Assembly (NCBI GenBank): GCA_025997675.1
Contig: BNUX01000113.1
Coordinates: 1-5,524, forward strand
Length of the DNA: 5,524 nt
DNA from: Spirochaetia bacterium
Lineage (GTDB): Bacteria; Spirochaetota; Spirochaetia; Treponematales; Breznakiellaceae
Direction of reading: 5' to 3'
Made by a program: the position numbers and the translations under genes. Within the stretch, counting starts at the first letter, position 1. The number at the start of each line of letters is the position of its first letter. Positions 1 to 5,524 of the stretch are shown here, in pieces. The notes under the pieces are model-generated. The model saw only the letters and a list, made by a program, of their open reading frames with translations, was not told the DNA's origin and did no database searches.

Positions 1-2022
1 GTGAAGGTCATGTCCGAAACCCGGCCAGGCAAGGACGGAACCGTTCAGGTGAACTTTATTATCAATGAAGGTGAAAAACTAACCATTGATGAAATACTGT
101 TTGAGGGAAACACTATCTTTTCGACCCGGACCCTCCGGGGGCAGCTCTCCCTGAAGCCCAAGGGCCGCATCGCCCTTTTCAATGACGGCGCCTTCCAGGA
201 GGCAAAGCTTACCGCGGATAGGATGGCCATTACCCAGTATTACCATGACCGGGGGTATATTGACGCCGAGGTGACCGATGTGTCCCGGGTCACCAAGCGG
301 GATGTAAAGGGTAACAACAACCTGACCCTCACCTTCAGGATAACCGAAGGGAGGCTCTATACCTTTGGGGGCGTTACCTTTGAGGGGAATGAGATTTTTT
401 CCAATGAACAATTAGCCGCCCAGGTGTATTCAAAAACCGGGGATACCGTCAATTCCCGGCGGGTGGAATCGGATCTGCAGCGGATAATGGGCCTCTACGC
501 CGAAAACGGGTATATCTTTAATTCCATCAACCCCCGTGAAAACCGGGATACGGCAGCCGGGGTTCTCTCCTTCACTATTTCCATTGTGGAGCGGGGAAGG
601 GCTCATATTGAACGTATTATTGTCCGGGGAAATGAGAAAACCAAGGATCATGTGCTGCTGCGGGAAATTCCCCTGGAACCGGGGGATGTATTTTCCCGGA
701 CCAAGCTGCTGGACGGACAGCGCAACCTGATGAACCTCCAGTACTTCTCCAGTGTTATTCCCGATATGACCCCCGGAAGTACCGACAGCCTGATGGACCT
801 GGTATTTACCGTGGAAGAGCAGCCCACCACGGATATCCAGTTGGGGGTAACCTTTTCAGGCTCCGCCGAGCCCGACGCGATCCCCATTTCGGGCTTAGTC
901 AAATGGAATGACCGTAACTTCCTGGGCTACGGTAATATGATTGGGGCGGAGGTGAACGCGGGCGCGGATACCCAGAGCGCGTCCCTGGAATACACCCAGC
1001 GGTGGCTCTTCGGGCTGCCCCTGTCCGGGGGCTTTGACTTTACGTTCCGTCATTCCTTGCGTAAGGCGGCCATGGATAATGCGGCGCCCTTCTTCAACGG
1101 GGACGAAACCAAGTCCTACCCCGATGGTTTTGATTCCTATGCCGAATATGAAGCCGCCAGTAAGTACCCGCCGTCGGTCTACCTGATGAATTATGACCAG
1201 TTGGGAATCTCTCTGGGATTCTCTACAGGCTACCGGTGGAGTACCGTTGCCGGGAACCTGGGGCTGGGCGGGGGTATTCGTACCGGGTGGGTAGATAATA
1301 TTTATGACGAAGCAATTTACCGGCCCTTTGATCCTGTTCTGCGGGATGGCAATAACGAATGGAAATGGACCAATTCCTTCTGGACCAGCCTGTCCCTGGA
1401 CCAAAGAGATGTGTATTATGACCCTTCAAAGGGCTACTATGGGTTCCAGCGTTTCGGGATTTATGGCATTTTTCCTTTTGAACGGGAGCATTACATAAAG
1501 TCCGAAACCAAGGCTGAGTATTTTCATACCCTTTTAAACCTGCGCATAACGGATAACTATAGTTTCAAAGTGATCTTCGGTATCCATACCGGGGTATCCT
1601 TCATCCTGCGGCAGCCCGCTTATTTGGATCATGAATTGCCTTTGATCGAAAATGCAAATAAATTAGTTATTGACGGTATGTTTAATGCTAGGGGATGGAC
1701 CGATCAACGGCTTAACCGGGGTCTGGCACTCTGGGAGAACTGGGCGGAAATCCGTATGCCCGTTGTGCCGGGTATCCTGGCCCTGGACCTGTTCTTTGAC
1801 GCAGCGGCGGTTAAGCCGACGGTGCCCAGCTTCTTTAATGATTTTGATATAGGGGATATGCGGTTCAGCATGGGCGGGGGTATCCGGTTTGCGATTCCCC
1901 AATTCCCCTTCCGGTTCATCTTAGCCAAGCGTGCCGTGGTTGAGGATGGACAGTGGACATGGAAGGGCGGGAATCTGGGACCCTTTGATTTTGTAATATC
2001 CTTTGCCCTGGCAACCTATTAA
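1..2022 (+). CDS. bamA: BamA outer-membrane assembly factor, 5'-truncated by window edge
   Basis: This is the central subunit of the BAM complex, which folds and inserts beta-barrel proteins into the outer membrane. The visible 673 residues begin in the last strand of a POTRA repeat (about 1-24). Three complete POTRA repeats follow (about 25-117, 118-198 and 199-276), each opening with an I-x-x-I/V-x-F/R-GN type strand (FEGN at 34-37, FEGN at 127-130, VRGN at 208-211) and closing in a V/I-x-E-G/x strand. The 16-strand barrel occupies about 277-673. The conserved loop-6 Arg-Gly lies in ARGW (563-566), and the protein ends in an aromatic-rich strand, FDFVISFALATY. BamA of T. pallidum is about 837 residues, so roughly 160 residues (signal peptide, POTRA1 and most of POTRA2) should lie upstream. 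The GTG at base 1 is therefore an internal valine codon or chance, not the real start. The Skp gene follows 15 bases after the stop. Family assignment is firm; strand boundaries are approximate. Confidence 0.95.
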   Translation: MKVMSETRPGKDGTVQVNFIINEGEKLTIDEILFEGNTIFSTRTLRGQLSLKPKGRIALFNDGAFQEAKLTADRMAITQYYHDRGYIDAEVTDVSRVTKRDVKGNNNLTLTFRITEGRLYTFGGVTFEGNEIFSNEQLAAQVYSKTGDTVNSRRVESDLQRIMGLYAENGYIFNSINPRENRDTAAGVLSFTISIVERGRAHIERIIVRGNEKTKDHVLLREIPLEPGDVFSRTKLLDGQRNLMNLQYFSSVIPDMTPGSTDSLMDLVFTVEEQPTTDIQLGVTFSGSAEPDAIPISGLVKWNDRNFLGYGNMIGAEVNAGADTQSASLEYTQRWLFGLPLSGGFDFTFRHSLRKAAMDNAAPFFNGDETKSYPDGFDSYAEYEAASKYPPSVYLMNYDQLGISLGFSTGYRWSTVAGNLGLGGGIRTGWVDNIYDEAIYRPFDPVLRDGNNEWKWTNSFWTSLSLDQRDVYYDPSKGYYGFQRFGIYGIFPFEREHYIKSETKAEYFHTLLNLRITDNYSFKVIFGIHTGVSFILRQPAYLDHELPLIENANKLVIDGMFNARGWTDQRLNRGLALWENWAEIRMPVVPGILALDLFFDAAAVKPTVPSFFNDFDIGDMRFSMGGGIRFAIPQFPFRFILAKRAVVEDGQWTWKGGNLGPFDFVISFALATY

Positions 2023-2025
2023 GAT

Positions 2026-2030
2026 GAGGG
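2026..2030 (+). promoter_or_regulatory. Ribosome binding site deciding the skp start
   Basis: GAGGG lies 7 bases before the ATG at 2038. Three start-capable codons stand in a row (TTG 2032, GTG 2035, ATG 2038). Spacing from the Shine-Dalgarno is 1, 4 and 7 bases respectively, so the ATG is favoured. It also begins a typical MKK signal peptide. Confidence 0.6.
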
Positions 2031-2037
2031 TTTGGTG

Positions 2038-2568
2038 ATGAAAAAGTGTGGAATTATCGTATTTGTTTTTATGGTCCTCATGATTTCACCCTTGGCGGCC
2101 CAGCAGCTGACCCGTTTTGCGGTGGTGGATCTTTCCAAAGTTTACTCCCAGTTTTTCCGGGAGTCCCGGGCGGTCCGGGAATGGGAGCAGCGAAGCGCCA
2201 GGGTGCAAAGTGAAGTGGACCGGATGACGGCGGAGATTCAGACCCTGCAGGGTTCTCTTGCCGATGCGGGAGCCCGGGGGGATGAGGAGCGGGCGCTGCG
2301 GATTCAGAATGATATATACCGGAAGCAGGATTTCCTCCGGGAATACTATCAGGTTAAGAAGACGGAACTGGAGGATCAGATGAAAAAGCTTTCCCAATCC
2401 GGGAGCTTTTTGGATCAGGTTCAGACTGAACTCCGGTTTATCGCCGAAAGTGAAGGCTACAGTATGGTCTTAAACCAGCGGGCAAATACGGGTATACTCT
2501 GGTTTAGCCCAACGGTGGACATAACGGAAAAACTGATTACCAATTTAAGGACAAAAACCGGAAGATAG
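2038..2568 (+). CDS. skp: Skp/OmpH-family periplasmic chaperone
   Basis: Skp-type chaperones are trimers that bind unfolded outer-membrane proteins in the periplasm and pass them to the BAM complex. With the ATG start the protein has 176 residues, close to the usual family size of about 160-180. Residues 1-21 form a signal peptide: KK at 2-3, a hydrophobic core at 5-17, and a likely signal peptidase I cut after LAA (19-21). There is no lipobox cysteine. Next comes the family's first strand, FAVVDLSKVYSQF (27-39). Residues about 40-135 are a charged, helix-rich stretch (Glu, Arg, Lys, Gln) matching the two coiled-coil arms of the Skp tentacle. The C-terminal part (about 138-171) has the typical EGYSMVL strand and a D-I-T-E-K-L-type final helix that complete the trimerisation body. 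It sits 15 bases after bamA and 2 bases before mutS, so all three are probably co-transcribed. Partnership with BamA is inferred from family and context. Confidence 0.88.
   Translation: MKKCGIIVFVFMVLMISPLAAQQLTRFAVVDLSKVYSQFFRESRAVREWEQRSARVQSEVDRMTAEIQTLQGSLADAGARGDEERALRIQNDIYRKQDFLREYYQVKKTELEDQMKKLSQSGSFLDQVQTELRFIAESEGYSMVLNQRANTGILWFSPTVDITEKLITNLRTKTGR
2560..2564 (+). promoter_or_regulatory. Weak ribosome binding site of mutS inside skp
   Basis: GGAAG overlaps the last codons of skp and lies 6 bases before the mutS ATG at 2571. The match to AGGAGG is poor, so mutS translation probably relies partly on coupling with skp, whose stop codon is only 2 bases upstream of the ATG. Confidence 0.4.
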
Positions 2569-2570
2569 TT

Positions 2571-5258
2571 ATGGAATCGAGCCCTATGCTGGACCAGTAC
2601 CGGCGAATCAAAAGGGATCATCAGGGGGATGTTCTTTTTTTTCGCCTGGGTGATTTCTATGAAATGTTTTCAGATGATGCGGTGGAAGTATCCGCCCTGT
2701 TAAACCTCACCCTGACCAGCCGTAACGGGCTTCCCATGTGCGGGATTCCCTACCATGCGGCCCGGTCGTATATTGCCCGCTTGTTACGGCACGGCAAAAA
2801 AATAGCCATCTGCGAGCAGCTTTCCGAAGTCAATAAGGGCAAGGGGGTAATTGAGCGCAAGGTGGTGGAGGTTATCACCCCGGGGACCACCGTGGACGAG
2901 GATTTTCTGGACAAGGGCAGCTCCAACTACCTGGGCGCCCTTGCGGGAACCGCCACGGTGGTTTCCTTTGCCTATATCGATCTGAGTACCGGGGAATTCT
3001 ACGCCACTTCCTTCCCCTATGCTGCGGCGGCGGAAAAGCTCCGGGGGGAACTGGAGCGGCTCCAGATCCGGGAACTGGTGGCCCAGGAATCCCTCCTTGA
3101 GGAGCATGCGGCCTTGCCGGGTGATATAGCCGCCGCCGTTCTGGACCGGTCAACCCTGGTGGTGAACCGTTGGGCGGACTGGCTCTTCGATGCGGGCCGC
3201 GGCAGGGAACGGCTGGAACGGCAGTTTGGCACCGCAAGTCTCCGGGGCTTTGGCCTTGAGGACAATTCCCCGGAGATACTCTCCGCCGGGGCTGTTCTGG
3301 ATTACCTGGACAATACCGCCCGGAGCCTTATTCCCCATGTCCGCTCCCTCCGCCTTTACGGGGACACGGAGTATGTGGGTATCGATGAATCCTCCCAGCG
3401 GAACCTGGAACTGGTCCGTAACCTCCGGGACGGCGAGCCCCGGTTCTCCCTCCTGGAAGTGATGGACGAAACCAAAACCGCCATGGGCCGCCGGCTTTTA
3501 AAACGGCGTATTCTCCACCCTTTGACGGACATTGGGCGGATCAATACACGGCTTGATATGGTGGAATCCTTCTATCACGACCAGGGGCGGCTTACCGCAG
3601 GGCGGGAACTGTTAGGAAAGACCCCGGACCTGGAACGGCTCTGTTCCCGGCTTGCCATGGACCGGGCCCACGGCAAGGATATGTTATCGGTTAAAAATTC
3701 CCTCAACTCCTTTGATGCCATCCATAGGCTTAGCGGGGAACTGGGCTGTATTTTTGAAACAGAAACCGCTTCTTCCCTGGCTTCAGAGGCTATTACCCAT
3801 CTCATGGAACTCCGGGATCTTCTGGAACAGGGGCTTTGCGAAGACCCCTCTATCCTGCTTACCGAGGGGAACCTGATCCGGGAGGGATATAGCAAGGAAC
3901 TGGATGAACTCCGCAAACTCCGGGACAGCGGCCGCTCCCTCCTGGAAGCATACCTGGAGGAGGAGCGTCTGGCCACGGGTATTACCAGCCTGAAAATCCG
4001 GTACAACCGGCTTATCGGGTACTTTTTCGAGGTTACCAAGGTCCATCTTCCCAAGGTGCCCAAGCGCTTTATCCGCCGCCAGGGCACCGTCCAGGGGGAA
4101 CGTTTTACCACGGACCGGCTTGCGGCCATGGAATCGGACATCAACGGCGCGTCGGACCGGGTGGTGGAACTGGAAAAGCGGCTCTTCCTGGAAATCCGCG
4201 ACAAGGCCAAAGCCCTCATTCCGGAACTGTCCGCCGCCGCCGCCCGTATCGCCGAACTGGATACCGCCCAATCCCTGGCACGGGCCGCCACGGTCCGGGG
4301 CTGGATACGCCCGGTGGTGGATTCTGAAAACCGCCTGGAGATCCTCGAAGGCCGCCATCCGGTGGTGGAAGCCCATTTACCCGGCGGAGAGTTTATCCCC
4401 AATGACGTGGTACTGGAGGAGGGTGGGGTAGTCTTTGCCCTTATCACCGGCCCCAACATGGCCGGAAAGTCCACCTATCTGCGCCAGGCCGCGCTGATCA
4501 CCATCATGGCCCAGACGGGAAGCTTTGTCCCCGCAAAGGACGCAAAAATAGGCGTCACCGACCGTATCTATTGCCGGGTGGGGGCCTCGGACAACCTGGC
4601 CCGTGGGGAAAGCACCTTCCTGGTGGAGATGAACGAGACCGCCAACATCCTCAACACCGCAACAGAGCGGAGCCTGGTGATCATGGACGAGGTAGGCCGG
4701 GGCACGGGCACCAACGACGGCCTTTCCATTGCCTGGGCGGTGAGCGAAGAACTGCTCAATCGCGTCAAATGCCGGACCCTTTTTGCCACCCACTACCACG
4801 AACTCTCCATGCTATCCCATCCCGGCCTGGCAAACCGTTCCATGGAAGTCCTGGACCGCGGGGGGGAAATAGTATTTCTGCGGAAGCTAAGAGAAGGCCC
4901 TTCGGCGGAATCCTACGGCCTCCATGTGGCCCGTCTGGCGGGCTTAAGCGAAGGGGTCCTGGGACGGGCTGCGGAGATTATGGAGCGGCTAAAGGAAGGG
5001 GAGAAGATACTTCACAAGACGCTGCCCGGCTCGACTCCAGGCGCTGATACGGAAACAGAGGCATCAGTTGAAACAGTGCCCGGCGCCATTGGCCGCATTG
5101 CCGAGGACATTGCCGCCCTGGACTTAAACCGCATAACCCCCCTGGAAGCCCTGAACCGCATCCATGCCTGGAAAGCCCTCTTTGACGGCAAGGACCCGCC
5201 TAAAGGTTCCGTCAAACCGCACCGGGATAGTCCGGGGCCGAGCTTGTTTGACGAATAG
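2571..5258 (+). CDS. mutS: DNA mismatch repair protein MutS
   Basis: MutS recognises base mismatches and small loops after replication and recruits MutL using ATP. The 895-residue product is slightly longer than E. coli MutS (853). Domain I holds the mismatch-reading Phe-x-Glu motif in GDFYEMF (F29, E31). The connector domain follows (about 125-260, with IDLSTGEF at 136-143). The core opens with MDETKTAMGRRLLKRRILHPL-type sequence from 298, and the lever/clamp includes GYFFEVTK (483-490). The ATPase has Walker A GPNMAGKST (627-635), the signature serine in GEST (S681), Walker B MDE (705-707) and the His-containing ATHYHEL (739-745). The C-terminal tail has a PLEALNRIHAWK helix (857-868) like the oligomerisation helices of other MutS proteins, and ends in PSLFDE. 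The ATG at 2571 is chosen because SPMLDQY (4-10) aligns with the family's N-terminal TPMMQQY. All catalytic residues are present, so the protein should be active. The loop after Walker B reads RGTGTNDG instead of the common RGTSTYDG. Confidence 0.97.
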   Translation: MESSPMLDQYRRIKRDHQGDVLFFRLGDFYEMFSDDAVEVSALLNLTLTSRNGLPMCGIPYHAARSYIARLLRHGKKIAICEQLSEVNKGKGVIERKVVEVITPGTTVDEDFLDKGSSNYLGALAGTATVVSFAYIDLSTGEFYATSFPYAAAAEKLRGELERLQIRELVAQESLLEEHAALPGDIAAAVLDRSTLVVNRWADWLFDAGRGRERLERQFGTASLRGFGLEDNSPEILSAGAVLDYLDNTARSLIPHVRSLRLYGDTEYVGIDESSQRNLELVRNLRDGEPRFSLLEVMDETKTAMGRRLLKRRILHPLTDIGRINTRLDMVESFYHDQGRLTAGRELLGKTPDLERLCSRLAMDRAHGKDMLSVKNSLNSFDAIHRLSGELGCIFETETASSLASEAITHLMELRDLLEQGLCEDPSILLTEGNLIREGYSKELDELRKLRDSGRSLLEAYLEEERLATGITSLKIRYNRLIGYFFEVTKVHLPKVPKRFIRRQGTVQGERFTTDRLAAMESDINGASDRVVELEKRLFLEIRDKAKALIPELSAAAARIAELDTAQSLARAATVRGWIRPVVDSENRLEILEGRHPVVEAHLPGGEFIPNDVVLEEGGVVFALITGPNMAGKSTYLRQAALITIMAQTGSFVPAKDAKIGVTDRIYCRVGASDNLARGESTFLVEMNETANILNTATERSLVIMDEVGRGTGTNDGLSIAWAVSEELLNRVKCRTLFATHYHELSMLSHPGLANRSMEVLDRGGEIVFLRKLREGPSAESYGLHVARLAGLSEGVLGRAAEIMERLKEGEKILHKTLPGSTPGADTETEASVETVPGAIGRIAEDIAALDLNRITPLEALNRIHAWKALFDGKDPPKGSVKPHRDSPGPSLFDE

Positions 5259-5278
5259 GCGGAAAGACTCGCTGTAAT
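5248..5278 (+). promoter_or_regulatory. Possible sigma70-like promoter for the gene at 5336
   Basis: TTGACG (5248-5253) overlaps the mutS C-terminal codons and resembles a -35 box. TGTAAT (5273-5278) resembles a -10 box with one mismatch. The 19-base spacing is longer than the optimal 17, which lowers confidence. A start near 5285 would give a leader of about 50 bases that contains the hairpin at 5304-5333. Confidence 0.25.
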
Positions 5279-5303
5279 AAAGCAAAATAGTACATGTGCC
5301 CAT

Positions 5304-5333
5304 ATCTCTTTAGGGGGAAAACCCCAAGGAGAT
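5304..5333 (+). promoter_or_regulatory. Stem-loop that masks the Shine-Dalgarno of the next gene
   Basis: The left arm ATCTCTTTAGGGG (5304-5316) pairs with the right arm CCCCAAGGAGAT (5322-5333) across a GAAAA loop. This gives 12 base pairs with one bulged A (5312) and one U-G pair (5309/5328). The right arm contains the entire AAGGAG ribosome binding site of the gene starting at 5336. The pairing is read directly from the sequence. The proposed role, translational control as a thermometer, protein-binding operator or riboregulator target, is inference. It lacks a following U-run, so it is a poor intrinsic terminator for mutS. Confidence 0.5.
5326..5331 (+). promoter_or_regulatory. Strong Shine-Dalgarno of the 3'-terminal gene
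   Basis: AAGGAG lies 4 bases before the ATG at 5336, slightly close but good. It is the best ribosome binding site in the window and lies wholly inside the right arm of the stem-loop at 5304-5333, so it would be hidden when the stem is formed. Confidence 0.65.
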
Positions 5334-5335
5334 TT

Positions 5336-5524
5336 ATGTTTCAGACATCGGAGGAAGACCGGGCGGCCAACATTGAACAGCTTGCCGCCGCACCAAATCT
5401 GATTCTGGACGGCAACACCTATCAGGGGAAATATGAACTGAACAAAGATTCAATACATCAATTTCTTAAGGGCCTAAAAGAAGAAATACTTGAAAACAGC
5501 GCTATATCCGAACCTATAAAACTA
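5336..5524 (+). CDS. Unrecognised protein, 3' end outside the window
   Basis: Sixty-three codons are open to the window edge. I do not recognise the product. It starts MFQTSEEDRAANIEQL, has no signal peptide or membrane segment, and looks soluble. Residues 1-19 and about 36-57 look helical, separated by a short LILDGNTYQGKYEL stretch (22-35) that could be a beta hairpin. The start is supported by AAGGAG at 5326-5331. An in-frame ATG at 5294 would add 14 residues but has no ribosome binding site. The gene follows mutS by 77 bases in the same direction, with no clear terminator between them, so it may be read both from the upstream operon and from its own candidate promoter. Its second half is clearly AT-rich (runs such as AAAGAAGAAATA, with ATA isoleucine codons), unlike bamA, skp and mutS, which may mean acquired DNA or simply a weakly expressed gene. 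No function is proposed. Confidence 0.6.
   Translation, partial: MFQTSEEDRAANIEQLAAAPNLILDGNTYQGKYELNKDSIHQFLKGLKEEILENSAISEPIKL

Noticed and set aside
1..3. GTG at base 1 as a true bamA start
   Set aside because: The protein would begin in the last strand of a POTRA domain with no signal peptide. The family length implies about 160 more residues upstream.
895..1404. A 169-codon minus-strand frame inside bamA
   Set aside because: It is antisense to the conserved barrel region, has no ribosome site or recognisable domain, and is best explained as a shadow.
2032..2040. TTG or GTG as the start of skp, adding one or two residues
   Set aside because: Spacing to GAGGG is only 1 and 4 bases, while the ATG at 2038 has 7 bases and begins a standard MKK signal peptide.
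4231..4244. CCG trinucleotide run in mutS as a possible microsatellite
   Set aside because: Only four to five units, encoding an ordinary Ala-rich helix; length changes would stay in frame, so it is not a plausible on/off switch.
3575..4474. A 299-codon open frame on the minus strand within mutS
   Set aside because: It lies wholly inside the well-conserved mutS. Its product is an Arg/Ser-dominated low-complexity translation, as expected from the antisense of GC-rich codons, and it has no recognisable domain.
4571..5047. A 158-codon plus-strand frame overlapping the MutS ATPase region
   Set aside because: It is out of frame with mutS, very rich in Gly, Pro and Arg, and matches no family pattern; the mutS frame carries all the motifs.
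5304..5340. The 5304-5333 stem-loop as an intrinsic terminator of mutS
   Set aside because: The sequence after the stem is TTATGTTTC, not a U-run, and the 3' arm is the ribosome site of the next gene. Attenuation cannot be excluded, but the masking role fits better.
1..5524. tRNA, rRNA, CRISPR arrays, insertion sequences or long repeats
   Set aside because: Reading through both strands I found no repeat-spacer pattern, no transposase frame and no RNA gene. Nearly all of the window is taken by the coding genes.

Overview
The window looks like a chromosomal segment of a treponeme-like spirochaete. It carries a tightly packed co-directional run: bamA (5' end cut off by the window edge), a Skp/OmpH-family periplasmic chaperone gene, and mutS. 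From memory, this is the order in Treponema pallidum (TP0326 BamA, TP0327 Skp/OmpH, TP0328 MutS). Base composition is moderately GC-rich, with heavy use of CGG for Arg and many CCGG words. That fits higher-GC relatives such as the termite-gut treponeme group better than T. pallidum or T. denticola; this placement is inference from synteny and composition only.

Layout. Bases 1-2022 encode the C-terminal 673 residues of BamA: the end of POTRA2, POTRA3-5 and the whole beta-barrel. After 15 bases comes the Skp/OmpH gene (2038-2568), a signal peptide followed by a coiled-coil chaperone body. Two bases later mutS begins (2571-5258, 895 codons), complete with mismatch-reading, clamp and ATPase motifs. 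The spacing argues for one transcript. The first two genes work together: Skp-type chaperones hold unfolded outer-membrane proteins in the periplasm and BamA inserts them. MutS is a cytosolic DNA repair protein with no mechanistic link to them; its position is a conserved neighbourhood.

Bases 5259-5335 are the only real intergenic gap. They hold a possible sigma70-like promoter overlapping the mutS end and a striking hairpin (5304-5333, 12 pairs with one bulged A and one G-U). Its 3' arm covers the whole Shine-Dalgarno sequence of the next gene. That gene starts at 5336 and runs off the window after 63 codons. I do not recognise it, and its visible part becomes AT-rich, unlike the three genes before it.

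The points most worth a second look are the ribosome-site-masking hairpin with its unknown downstream gene, a T8 homopolymer in the first 25 codons of mutS that could act as a slippage site, and the degenerate clamp-binding-like C-terminus of MutS. I see no convincing new multi-gene system here; if one exists it would lie beyond 5336.
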